Positions 10,290 through 21,025 of a stretch of 64,000 bases of DNA are shown in pieces. Position 1 is the stretch's first letter; each line of letters begins with the position of its first letter. The DNA is from Capsaspora owczarzaki ATCC 30864. Its lineage: Eukaryota; Opisthokonta; Filasterea. The stretch lies in NCBI RefSeq assembly GCF_000151315.2, contig NW_011887297.1, forward strand, positions 186,001-250,000, written 5' to 3'. Made by a program: the position numbers and the translations under genes. Under the pieces are notes generated by a model, which ran no database searches, had not been told where the DNA came from, and saw nothing but the letters and a program-made list of their open reading frames with translations.

Positions 10290-10931
10290 ATGCCCCGGCA
10301 CAACAACGTTATCGCCAACGCGCACTTCCACAAGGACTGGCAGCACCTTGTGCGCACCTGGTTCGACCAACCCGGACAGAAGAAGTCCCGCCGCCAGGCT
10401 CGCACTGCCAAGGCTGTCAAGGTCGCTCCCCGCCCCGTTGACACCCTCCGCCCCATCGTCCACGCCCAGACCTTCCGCTACCACACCAAGATCCGTGGTG
10501 GCCGTGGCTTCACCCTTGAGGAGCTGAAGGAGGCCAAGATCAACCCCAAGTTTGCCCAGACCATCGGCATCTGCGTTGATCACCGCCGTGTCAACCGCTC
10601 GCTCGAGTCCCTCCAGGCCAACGTCCAGCGCCTGAAGGAGTACAAGAGCAAGCTCGTCCTCTTCCCCCGCAAGACCAAGGCCCCCAAGAAGGCCGACTCG
10701 CCCGCCGAGCTCACCTCCAAGGCCACCCAGGTCGCCCTCTCGGCTGCCGTCCCCGTCCGCCAGGGCCCCGCTCACTTCAAGGCTCGCGCCATCACCGCCG
10801 AGGACACCAAGCGATCGGTCTACAACATTCTCCGTGTCGCCCGTGCCGACGCTCGCATGCGTGGCATCCGCGAAAAGAAGAAGAGGGAGGCTGCCGAGGA
10901 GGCCAAGGACAAGAAGCCTGCCAAGGAATAA
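10290..10931 (+). CDS. RPL13: 60S ribosomal protein L13 (eL13)
   Basis: A single uninterrupted coding exon encodes 213 residues, the usual length for eL13 (about 200-211). It starts MPRHNNVIANAHFHKDWQ and contains WFDQPGQKKSRRQAR, RPIVHAQTFRYHTKIRGGRG and GICVDHRRVNRSLESLQ, all diagnostic of the family. It is a structural protein of the large ribosomal subunit. Codon use is strongly C-ending (for example AAG, GCC, CGC), as expected for a highly expressed gene, and contrasts with its neighbours. The C-terminus is rich in Lys and Glu. The acceptor ten bases upstream of the ATG suggests that the only intron is in the 5' UTR. Confidence 0.97.
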   Translation: MPRHNNVIANAHFHKDWQHLVRTWFDQPGQKKSRRQARTAKAVKVAPRPVDTLRPIVHAQTFRYHTKIRGGRGFTLEELKEAKINPKFAQTIGICVDHRRVNRSLESLQANVQRLKEYKSKLVLFPRKTKAPKKADSPAELTSKATQVALSAAVPVRQGPAHFKARAITAEDTKRSVYNILRVARADARMRGIREKKKREAAEEAKDKKPAKE

Positions 10932-11795
10932 GCAAAGAAAGCTGCCTTGTTTACAAAGCTCGCTTTTTGTTTTACACTGTCCCCAAACCCCTTATGCTCC
11001 CCCTTTTTGTGTTTTCGCTTGTTTCAAGAGTAATACAATACGGTCCAACATTCGTCTGTTGTTTTCTTCTGCTTTGTTGGTGTTTGGGTTTCTGGACGGG
11101 AGATAGCAGGGTGGGTGGGGATGGGGCGACAAGCGCGCAAAGGTAGCACGTCAAAAAAAAAAAAAAAAAAACGATACGGAAAGTCTGATATGATTGTTGT
11201 GATCGTCCCTGTCGATTCTATGGCTTTTGATCCCACCGAGTGTTTTTGTTTTTGCAAGGGTCTAACAATCCGTCGTTGGGGGGTGGAACAACTTGTTTCA
11301 GATTTTTTCGGATTTTTATTTGTTTGGTTTTTTGTTTTTTTTTGTTTTGTTTTGTTTTGTTTTTCCACTGAGCACTGGCAGACACTCGTCGTGATCGTGC
11401 CACTGGGCAGCAACTGATCTTGCGAGCTTTTTTGCATCTCATCTTTGAGTAGCGCGTGCAGAATCTCGAGTCGACAAGTGAACGAAAAAAAAAAACATAA
11501 CAGTAGAAAACTCCAAATGCTCTCGTTCCAGCAGCCTCCCTCCCTCTCATTTCTTTGCCGTCAAAGCAGCTGCGCAACAGAATGCAACACGACAGGGAAG
11601 ACGCGCAAAAAGCAAGAAAAACAAAATAGTGTGTTTTAAAAAATGATGCAACCATGTGTTGTAGTTTTTTTGGTACAAAAAATGTTCAACAGCAGGGTGC
11701 GCACATTGCACGATGTAAAAGGGGACAACCGAAAGTATGAACGGACTTGAAGCACAACAGAACGGAGCCAGGAAAGGGATCCAGCTGGCGAGGGC
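10932..11795. other. Convergent 3' region between RPL13 and RPS16
   Basis: No gene was recognised. Several A and T homopolymer runs occur (for example about 11154-11170 and 11330-11360). Open frames here are low-complexity. The 3' UTRs of both ribosomal genes must lie in this stretch. Confidence 0.5.
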
Positions 11796-12221
11796 TTAAC
11801 GGTAGGACTTTTGCATCTTGCCACGGGCGCCCTTACCGCCGGGCTTCTTGGGCTCAGCGCGACGGGGGTCGGCAACGAGCAGCGAACGATCGTAGGCAAC
11901 AAGGAGGTCCTTGATCTCCTTCTTGGAAGCCTCGTCGACGAACTTTTGGTAGAAAGCGACAATAGCCTTGGCAATTGCTTGGCGGACGGCGTAGATCTGG
12001 GCAACGTTACCACCACCGGCAACGCGGACACGGATGTCGAGGCCAGAGAAACGCTCCTTGCCGAGGAGGAGCAGGGGCTCGCTAACCTTGACGCGGAGAG
12101 CCGCGGGCTGGATGAGGTCGAGGGGGACGCCGTTGACCTTGATAAGGCCGTGGCCGCGCTTGCAGTGCGCGACTGCAATGGACGTCTTCTTCTTGCCGAA
12201 GGTCTGAACAGACTCCGACAT
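11796..12221 (-). CDS. RPS16: 40S ribosomal protein S16 (uS9)
   Basis: One exon encodes 141 residues, starting [20 protein letters not shown] and ending [13 protein letters not shown]. The blocks [36 protein letters not shown] and the basic KSYR tail are hallmarks of eukaryotic S16/uS9, whose C-terminal tail reaches the ribosomal P site in known structures. The open frame extends upstream, but the ATG at 12221 gives the family's normal N-terminus. Codon use is C-biased like RPL13. The sequence GAATGGGAGAGAGACAAAAAGG-type purine-rich leader upstream may be 5' UTR or intron. Confidence 0.97.
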   Translation of the reverse strand: MSESVQTFGKKKTSIAVAHCKRGHGLIKVNGVPLDLIQPAALRVKVSEPLLLLGKERFSGLDIRVRVAGGGNVAQIYAVRQAIAKAIVAFYQKFVDEASKKEIKDLLVAYDRSLLVADPRRAEPKKPGGKGARGKMQKSYR

Positions 12222-13021
12222 CGGGCAAGCTGTGTGTTGCGAATGGGAGAGAGACAAAAAGGAGAAGTGAGCCTTTGATGGAGAACAGGACAGAAAACAG
12301 AAAATGAGGAAGGGAAAAGGAAAAAAAAAAACACGGTGGCGCAAAAGTCAGCGCAGAGCCGAGCGGGTGGAGATCGATGAAGGGAGTTGTCAGAGCGCAA
12401 TCAATACAGTCGCCCTCCTAGCAGAGGCAGCGATGCCGCGCACACGACAGAGGGTGGGGACAGCGACACGGACGGAGCACAAGTTGCGCTTGCTCATGTT
12501 TTTTTTTTTTTGTTTTTTTTTTTTCCAAGACACGCTTCACCAACTCCTTCCTGCCCCTGTGTCGCGAGCGCGCGTGTCCCCTTCGCCGTGCCACCAAGAA
12601 AACAGCACTGGCTGTGCCATGCGGCACACTTGGCGCAACGCAACGCGCGTGTGCGGAGTCGGGAACAGGCTGCAAAGTGCAAGCGACTGGCAAAACGACC
12701 CAGAGCCCATTTCGCCTCCAACTCCCCGACTTTGCCAGCCCCAATCGCCCCATCTCGCCATTGTACCACCCCCTTTGCGATGCTGAATCGATGCCGGCAC
12801 ATGATGGTGTATCGGATTGACATGGGAGGAGGTCGGATACATGTCGATGTTACGCACTGTCAAAAGAGAGAGCGATCGAGTCCGGCCAAATCGAGCGACT
12901 TTGAAAATCGTTGGATTCTTTTTTGATTTCGTTTTTTTACGTTTTTTTTTTTTTTTTTCTTCTCGATTTTTTTTTTTTTTTTGATTTTTTCATTTGGATA
13001 ATTCAGTCTTCAACACACATC
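12222..13021. promoter_or_regulatory. Divergent promoter region between RPS16 and gamma-COP
   Basis: About 800 bases separate the two start codons. T-rich runs cluster just before the gamma-COP ATG (12935-13005), which could reflect 5'-UTR sequence or an intron tract. A CCAAT-like element or TATA could not be placed with confidence. Open frames in this region are low-complexity or unsupported. Confidence 0.4.
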
Positions 13022-16000
13022 ATGTCCAAGAAGGACGAGGACGGTAAGAGTTGCACCACCGCCTTTTTTGCTTCCCTCCCGAACTCTGTTGATGCATGGC
13101 ACAGCTTCCGTGCCTGGCTGGCAACGCTCGCAGGTGGTTTGTGAGGGGGCCCTCGTCGAGAGAAAGAGTGCGCAGAAATTGCGATCGACGCACACAATTG
13201 CTCGCCCCGCAACTCGCGCAGGGATGACAGCCCGACACGGCGTTCTGTGCAGCTGACTTTGTCCCGTCGAAGGCCATTCGGTACTGGCGAGAGCGAACGC
13301 CGCTGGTATGCCGACTGACGGTGCCAATCGATCGCTTGCTGCGGGGCGTCATGCAAAAATTGTCTCTTTGGGATACGACGGCTTGTGTCGTTTTCCGGCC
13401 GCTGCGACGCGTGTTGGAGCCGCCCGGGGCCCGTGAGCTGGCTGCGTACATTTCGCTGTCACTCATTCTGCACGGTTGGGCTGCGTCCGCGGCGATCTGT
13501 GACCAAGCGACGGGTGGCGGGGCACCGAAACGCTCAAATCCGAGATCGCCCCTAAAATTATACATCTTTGTGTTATTTTCCATCGCGATGGAAGGCGGGT
13601 TTTTGAGTGCGTGCGACGGCGCTACGAGTGGGTGTCCTTTTGCGAAAGACTTGGATGGTGCTTTCGAGCGCTTGGTGATCCGCCTGCCTGCTGGACAGCG
13701 CTGACAGAGCCAACTCGACGCAGCCACGTCGCTCCTTTTTTTTTTTTTTTTGGTTGGTTTTTTTTTTTTCTTCTTCTTCTTCTTCGTTTTTCTTTTCTGC
13801 TTTGGATTCTGTTGGCTTGATGTTGTCCTTTGATCCGTGTTGATGGATCTCGTGCCTTTCGCGTTTCCGTGTCCCTTTGTTTTTGCTATGCCCCGCCCCG
13901 TGATGTTGATCTCGGCGCTCGAGGCTGCCGGATTCTGATTCTGAATGCACCGCGAATCGTCGTTCACTTACCTATCGCTCTGCCAACCACCGACAGGCGA
14001 CTACAATCCGTACGCGTCCATAGACAAGAGCGCGGTCGTGCAGGAGGCGCGCCAGGCGTTCAACGAGACGACCATCAACCCGCGTCGATGCAATCTCGTG
14101 CTCAACAAGCTGCTCTTCCTGCTGTATAGCGGCGAGCCGCTTGGCACCACCGAGGCAACCGAGACCTTCTTTGCCATCACAAAGCTCTTCCAGTGCAAAA
14201 ATGTATGTTTGTTTGGCTTTTTGTCGCTTGGTTGGACCGAGTGTTTTGTTGACTCTTTTTTTTTTCGTTTTTTTTTTTTGCCATTTTCTCTCCTCCTTTC
14301 CTTCGTGGTAGATTACCATCCGACGGCTCGTTTACTTGGCCATCAAGGAACTCGCCAAGGTCGCCAATGACGTGATTATCGTCACGAGCAGTCTCACGAA
14401 GGACATGACGGCCAAGGAGGACATGTACCGGCCTGCGGCCATTCGCGCCTTGTGCCGAATCACAGATGTAAGGGAGCCCGGAGGAAAACTGCAACGTGTG
14501 CTCGGGTATTTTTGGTAGATAGCACCAGTCATTTCATTTTGTCTCTCTCCTCCTGCTTGTACAGAGCACCATGCTCCAAGGCATCGAGCGATACATGAAG
14601 CAAGCCATTGTCGACCGCAACCCCGCGGTGAGCAGTGCCGCGCTTGTCTCGTCGTTGCACTTGCTCGGCAGCAACCAGGACATCATCAAGCGATGGGTGA
14701 ACGAGATCACGGAGGCCCTGAACGGCAAGACGCTGATGGCGCAGTACCACGCACTCGGCCTGCTGTACCACATCAAGCAGCGCGATCGCCTGGCCGTCAC
14801 CAAGCTCGTCACCTCGCAGACCAAGGGCTCGCTTCGATCGTCGCTGGCGTACTGCAACCTGATCCGGTATGCTGTCGGCTCGATGCAAGACGACCCTGCC
14901 CTCTACAATGAGCTGCTGCAGTTCCTCGATCTCTGCCTGCGCCACAAGAGCGAGCTCGTCGTGTACGAGGCCGCGCGTGCCATTTGCTCGCTGAAGAATG
15001 TGACCAACAAGGACATCATCCCGGCCCTGAGCGTCATGCAGCTCTTCCTCACGGCCCCCAAGTCCATTATGCGCTTTGCCGCCGTCCGCACGCTCAGCCA
15101 GGTCGCCAACCGCTACCCGACGGCTGTTGCTGTCACGAACATTGAGCTTGAAAACCTCATCCAGGACTCCAACCGCTCCATTGCCACGCTTGCCATCACG
15201 ACGCTGCTCAAGACGGGTCGCGAAGCGAGCGTCGACCGTCTCATGACTCAAATCACTCCCTTCATGTCGGAGATTTCGGACGAGTTCAAGATTGTTGTCA
15301 TTGATGCCATTCGCACCCTGTGTCTCAAGTTCCCGCAAAAGCACATTGTCGTGCTCGACTTTCTGTCGGCCGTCTTCCGCGACGACGGCTCGTTCGAGTA
15401 CAAGAAGGCGATTGTGGACACCATCACATCCATCATCCACGAAATCCCCGCTGCGCGCGAAATTGCGCTCAACCACCTCGCCGAATTTGTGGAAGACTGC
15501 GAGCACCCCGCGCTGTCCGCTCGCGCTCTGCACATGCTCGGCCGCCTGGCGCCCCAGAGCTCCTTCCCCTCGCGCTACGTGCGCATCATTTACAACCGCG
15601 TCGTGCTTGAGAGCCCCATCGTTCGCGCTGCTGCCGTCAGCTCGCTCGCCAAGTTTGCTGTCAGCCCCAACAGCTCCAACCTGGCGCCCATGATTATTGC
15701 CCTGCTTTCGCGCTGTCTGCACGACACGGACGACGAAGTTCGTGATCGCGCGGCCTTCTACCTCCGCGTGCTGAGCTCGGACGAGGCCCACGTCAAGTCG
15801 TTCATCATGAGCGACCTGCCGTACTCGATCACCGCCCTCGAGCGCTCGCTCGTCGACTACCTCAAAAACCCGAGCGCCACGCCCTTCAATCTCAAAACGG
15901 TGCCGCTCCAGGCTCCGTCGGCCAAGCCCGAGTTCTCCAAGGCCGACATTATGGCAGGAGTTGTCCCCAGCTCGGCCGCTGTCGCTGGCTCGGCCGCCGC

Positions 16001-17143
16001 GCTCGCCGCTGCCGGTGGCATTGCTGCCGTCGGTGGTGCTGCGGGCATCAACCTCTCGGCTGCCCAGCAGCAAGATCGCAACGCCGCACGTCTGGCGGCC
16101 CACCCTGAGCTCGGCCAGCTTGGCCCGCTCTTCCGCAGCTCCAAGCCGACACCACTTACCGAGGCTGAGACCGAGTATGTCGTGTCCTGCACCCGACACA
16201 TTTTCTCGAGGGCTGTCGTCTTTGAGTACGAGCTCACAAACACGCTCAACGACCAGCTGCTCGAGGATGTCAAGGTTCAACTCGACTGCCCCGACGGCTT
16301 CATTGTTCGCAAGGTCATTCCTGCCAAGTCTCTCCCCTATGGCAAGCCCGCGTTCAGCTATGTTGTTGTGGAGTTGCCCCAGGATCCCAAGATTGGTAAG
16401 TTCCCGTTGACGGGGCGTTTGTGGGGGTGGGGTTTTCTTGTCCTTGTGTATGCTTGCGAGAGTTCTAACTCCGTTCCCTTTTTTTTTTTTTTTTCAATTC
16501 CTGGTTTTCTTCTTGGCGCAGTCTCGGGAACCTTCTCCAACACACTCAAGTTCCTCGTCAAGGACTGCGACCCGAACACGGGCGAGCCGGACGACGAACA
16601 GGGCTACCCCGACGAGTACCTTGTTGAGGATGTCGAACTGCAAGTCTCAGACCAGGTGGTTCCGATCGAATTCCCTGACTTTGCCGCTGCTTGGAACGCA
16701 TTGCCACAAGACTCGGAGGTGTCGGACACGTTCGAGCTGGCTTCCATGAAGTCTCTGGAAGGTAACCATGCTTTTGCTTTGGGTCGTTTTTGGTCGTTTT
16801 GTGCGCTTTTTGTTTGTAGCCTTGCTTTTTGGCCAAGTTGTATTTCGTTTTCTGACGTTTTTACTGCTGTGTGTGCTGCTGCTACTGCTGCTGCTGCTGC
16901 TGAACAGAGGCTGTTTCGACTGTTATTGGCTTCCTGGGTCTTTTCTCGTGCGGACGGCCGCAGCCAAACGCGTCAAAGTCGGCACAAGCCCTGCAACTGT
17001 CGGGTGTCTTCCGTGGTGGAGATCAGGTGCTTGTCAATGCCAAGCTCCTGTTCAAGGGTCCCGGCGAAGGCGTTGCCATGCAATTGACTGTGCGGAGCTC
17101 CAATTTGCAAACAAGCGAAATCATTGCATCGGCTGTCGGGTGA
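13022..17143 (+). CDS. COPG: Coatomer subunit gamma (gamma-COP)
   Basis: Six exons (13022-13043, 13997-14202, 14312-14467, 14565-16395, 16522-16761, 16908-17143) encode about 896 residues, close to human COPG1 (874). The N-terminus reads MSKKDEDG then [19 protein letters not shown], followed by the adaptin-like alpha-solenoid trunk, an Ala-rich linker (around 15950-16060) and the C-terminal appendage ending [12 protein letters not shown]. Gamma-COP is part of the F subcomplex of the COPI coat, which carries cargo from Golgi to ER. The first intron (13044-13996) is 953 bases, roughly ten times the other introns in this gene. The last intron has a CTG-repeat tract directly before its acceptor. 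All junctions keep phase. Confidence 0.96.
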
Positions 17144-17517
17144 GGCAGATGCCTTTGGGTCTCCCATGTGCTATGCTCTGAGCGCGTCTTCTTGCAGCGT
17201 ACTCATTGTTATTATTTTGAGTTTGTGGCAACGTGTGTTTTCGGTTTTTTTTTTTCCCCGTGTCCCTTGTCGTTGTTCCTTATAAAGTTTCTTTTGGTGT
17301 GTCTCTCTCTTTCTTTCTCTCATCCCCCCCCCCTCCCTTGCTCTCGCCTTTTCGGTCTTTCGTTTGTGCACTATGACTCTATGGCATTGACAGCCAACTC
17401 GGGTTTGCTGTCTTGTGTTTGGTTGACAAAGAGATCCACCAAGCCTTCAACTTGGTTTGATGTGCGCGCCATGAATGAAGAAACACTGGTTTTACTCGAG
17501 TCGTCGTTTGGTTTTTT

Positions 17518-18227
17518 CTACTCTGCAGGTGAAGGACGAACAATGCCCATATTTCGGCAATGCTTTTCGTAGTTTTCCTTGAGGAATTCTTCGGGCACCC
17601 ACTCGCCGTAGAGATCGCTCATGGAATCGCCCCAGACATACACATGGCAATCAATTGGCTCTGCGCCAGCGTTGGCGGCGAGCTTGACTTTTGCGACACA
17701 CCGCCGATAACTCTTAGTGTCAAAACCATCCATCAGAATGGCCAAGATGAGCAAGTGCAGAACAAAAATGCATGGATGCAGTCCTCCCATAAATCCGAAT
17801 TCTACGTACGGATGACTCGTACACATCCATCGCGCGCAGCTCGGCCTCTGAAATGTACATGACACGACCATGCACCATCGCTGGCCGTGTTGCTTTGGCT
17901 TCGGCAGTCGGGTTTGCCAATTCTGCGGGCAACGGCCACGCGTCGTGCGCCACCACCGCCGGATACAGCCGGTTTCGGATGTGCATGCGATAGTACCCCT
18001 ACGCAATGCACGAGCAGTCGAGACACAGTTGGCAGATGAGCGGGGGGGGGAGGCACGTGTGCGCAAGCACTTAAACAACAACAACAACGGCAAGCAGCGA
18101 TTCTCACCTCGAGCACGGCGTCGTGCATGTCTGGCACACGCTTCATGACCTTGTTGACCACTTCGGGGTACATGAGAGTGCCGTAGGCGAACAGCGCAAC
18201 GGGGAACTGGGAATCCGGACCAGCCAT
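17518..18227 (-). CDS. Gamma-glutamylcyclotransferase-like (AIG2 family) protein
   Basis: Three exons (18108-18227, 17810-17998, 17518-17712) give 167 residues. The start MAGPDSQFPVALFAYGTLMY holds the YGTLM motif that forms the substrate loop of the GGCT/AIG2 fold. It continues GYYRMHIRNRLYPAVV and VHGRVMYISEAELRAMDVYE, the last Glu being in the position of the family's catalytic acid. The C-terminus reads CHVYVWGDSMSDLYGEW. Family members cyclise gamma-glutamyl amines or dipeptides, or have no proven activity; the closest plants and fungal relatives are AIG2-like proteins rather than human GGCT. The gene converges with gamma-COP, their stops being 375 bases apart. Exact substrate cannot be told. 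Confidence 0.85.
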
Positions 18228-18418
18228 GATGTTAAACAAAAAAAAAAATGCAGCAACGAAACGACTGAGTTTGCTCAGTTTGGAGAAAATCGAGAACAGT
18301 GCCTCGTAAATAAATGGTACAAGTAATAATGTATTGTGCGAAAGATACAACGCTGGCTGAGCTGAACGTGCAATCTTGCGCGTTGGGATGAAAACGTGTG
18401 GTCTTTGTCGGCGCACAC

Positions 18419-20248
18419 CTATCGCGACTGCTTGACCATCTCCAACACGGTATTGGCAATGGTAGACATGGCCTTTGCCGAAACGCTGTTCGGAGCGGCT
18501 TTGAAAATGTCAGAACCTGTTTCACACTGCTGTGTCAAGGTCTGCAAAATGCACAAGCGAGCGTGAGTTGACACACAAAAGGCTTCTGTTGAATCAGTTT
18601 CCCAAACCATACCGGATCCAGTGGGACCTGTCCAAGGTATGGCAAGTTAAACTCGGTGGCCAGCTTTTGAGCGCCCTTGGAGGAGAAAATGTCAGTGTGC
18701 TCCTGTTGCGGCACCGGCAGCCGAATCATTCAAAACAAAAAAGTGCAGTGAGTAGGTGGTACTATTCACAACGTGCTTGGTGCCGGAACGGACAAACTCA
18801 CCCCACAGCATGGGCAAACATAGCCAGCCATGTTCTCCACGACTCCCAAAATCCGCAAGCCCATTTTGTTGCAAAACGTGATTTCCTTCCGAACTGTGAC
18901 AAGAGCGCTGTCCTGAGGCGTCGATACGAGCACTGCGCCGTCGGGCTTGGCCTGTTTCAATGCGGACAACACGGTCAAGTGCTCATCGGACGTTCCAGGC
19001 GGGGTGTCTATCAAATGAGAAAGACGAGGAAGAGTAGCCGAAGAACAAGAAGAACAAGAACGAGAAAAGAAACGGGGTCAGACTCGGAACAGCAGACTCT
19101 TGGCGAGGAGACAGTACTACCATAGCGCATACGCTTCACTTTGAACCAAGGCTACAATGACAAGGGGACTCACCGAATATCAAAAAGTCCAATCGACCCC
19201 AGAGCGTATCTTTGAGAAACCGCTTGATGATGCCCGTCTTGCGTGGCCCTCGCCATACAATTCTGTGCGCATCGAACAAGAGCAACCAAGGTTGCACACC
19301 GAGTGAGTCATCAAAAAGACACCAGCGCACAGCTCCGCCCAGCACACGCTTACGCAGAGTCGGCGTCTGTCAGCAACGATCCCACCGACATGACCTTAAT
19401 GTCGTAATGAGGCGATCTGTACGTGCATGCATGGTGTAATGCACAGCACACAAAAGGTGAGTTTGATGGACTGAAAGCATGCACGGCGCGCAAAAAAACG
19501 CGTTGAAATCACCACGCACTTGAGTGGCAGCCATCCATATTCCGAGTTGACCACTGGCATGCCTTCCACGCCGAGCAATTTGGGCACGGACGGACCACAG
19601 ATATCGAGATCCACAATACCAACCTAGTTGAGGTTTGTCGTTAAAAATTGCGGCAAACATACGCGGGTTGGCATGAAATGCGTGTTTGTCTCTCAATCAG
19701 CAGCGAAAAAAGGCAGCAGTACCTTGTGTCCAGCTGCCGCCAGAGCCATTGCCAGTGTTGCAGCCACGCTTGACTTTCCGACACCTACAATTTTGCATCG
19801 CGATGCGCAACAATGTTGTTGTTCAGGCAAGTGAGTCAAAACAACACGTTCTGGTTTTGGCTGAAAAAGCGAGTTCATCCAACACCACGCGCATCCGCCA
19901 CCCGTCAACAGCACTGCACGCTGCTCACGAAATGCACTCAAATTCATCACAGCCACAAGCGAACAACGAGTGAGTGAGACAGGCACGCACCGCCTTTGCC
20001 AGAGAGCACGATGACCTTGTGCCGAATCGCATTCATGCGGACGTTGATGCCCGCTTGGTCTGGATCGACGCCGCCTGCACAGCGACCACCGCACAAAGCA
20101 CAGCACGACAACGACAACAACAACAAGTCAGACCACGCAATCAAAAGTGGGATGCGACAAAGTGGAAGGGTTGCGCTTCTCGCTCACCTTGCTGGCTGCA
20201 GAGCTCGCGACCGGGACAGCCCTCGCACGCCGAAGCACGGCCCGCCAT
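18419..20248 (-). CDS. NUBP1: Cytosolic Fe-S cluster assembly factor NBP35/NUBP1
   Basis: Nine exons (20188-20248, 19991-20074, 19723-19784, 19520-19623, 19354-19416, 19174-19262, 18802-19007, 18613-18702, 18419-18541) encode 293 residues with matching phases. The N-terminus has [10 protein letters not shown], the NBP35 cysteine cluster. VLSGKGG|VGKSS is the deviant Walker A loop, split by an intron; then [34 protein letters not shown] and the bridging cluster motif CPCC. NBP35 with CFD1 scaffolds 4Fe-4S clusters for cytosolic and nuclear proteins. The four-Cys N-terminus separates it from NUBP2. The first of the usual four cysteines (in CPG...AG) is missing from this model, and a stop lies just upstream of the ATG in frame, so a short upstream exon may remain unfound. 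Confidence 0.9.
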
Positions 20249-21025
20249 GCCCTAATCAACCACAGCAAGAGGCAAGAGCATGATGTGCATTTGGGACATG
20301 CACTCTCAGTTAGGGACTTGTTTTTCACGATGGACCCGTCTTCAGCGCTCAGAATGAACAGATAGCCCAGACCGTGTCACGACGCAACCCACACACACGA
20401 CTGTCATGCGACACTGGTATCACAATGATCCGCAATGATCACAGGATGAATGCATGTTCATGATGGGTACCGAATCGGAAGGACACCCCGCAGCAGTCGC
20501 AATCTCGTCTTCACCACCAGCCTTTTGCATTCAAAGTGGAAATGGAATGGAAAATTTCTCGAGTGAAATGGAAGAGTGGCGCTGAAAAGCACCGGGAAAG
20601 AGAGAGAAAGAGAGAGAGAAAGAGAGAGAAAGAAGAAAAGGGCAAATGAAGGAAGAAGAACAAGAAGTAGAAAAAGAGAAAGAAGATGGAAAATCAAAAC
20701 AAAGCGAACAACCATCACATCAAAGACAAAACAAAAGAATGTCAAAGCCAGAGATAATAGTACCAGCGACGACAAGACCTCGCGTTGGAGGAGGACAATG
20801 TCACTTCATCATGAAGTGTTGCCCAGACGTCTCAAAAAGGAGACAAACCACACACAGGGGGAAAGAGGAAGAAGAGAAAGAAATCAACCGGAAAAAAAAA
20901 ATCAACAGCGAAAGAAGAGAGCGTCATAAATGACACACTTCCTTCGAAATGGGGGGAAAGACCAATGTACATGAAAGGGAGGCGAAAAAAAGGCGGGGAA
21001 AAACAAAAAACAGAAAGCTCCGCTT
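20249..21025. repeat. Intergenic region with long polypurine tract
   Basis: From about 20590 to 20930 the plus strand is almost entirely A and G (GAAAGAGAGA-type units and AAGAAG runs), so the open frames there are low-complexity Arg/Glu/Lys artefacts. On the minus strand this is a pyrimidine tract just downstream of the PNRC/Edc1-like gene, probably within or after its 3' UTR. The part left of 20590 should contain the NBP35 promoter and perhaps a missing first exon of that gene. Confidence 0.6.

Noticed and set aside
9768-10775. 335-codon minus-strand frame opposite RPL13
   Set aside because: RPL13 is certain on the plus strand; this is an antisense shadow extending into the promoter.
13020-13967. 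315-codon minus-strand frame within the long gamma-COP intron
   Set aside because: It is rich in Lys runs over T-rich DNA and has no recognised domain. I mention the intron itself as odd, but not this frame as a gene.
14529-16280. 583-codon minus-strand frame opposite gamma-COP
   Set aside because: The plus-strand frame is unambiguous gamma-COP; this one is an antisense by-product of GC-ending codons.
20576-20929. Plus-strand frame of Arg, Glu and Lys
   Set aside because: It is the translation of a polypurine tract, not a protein.
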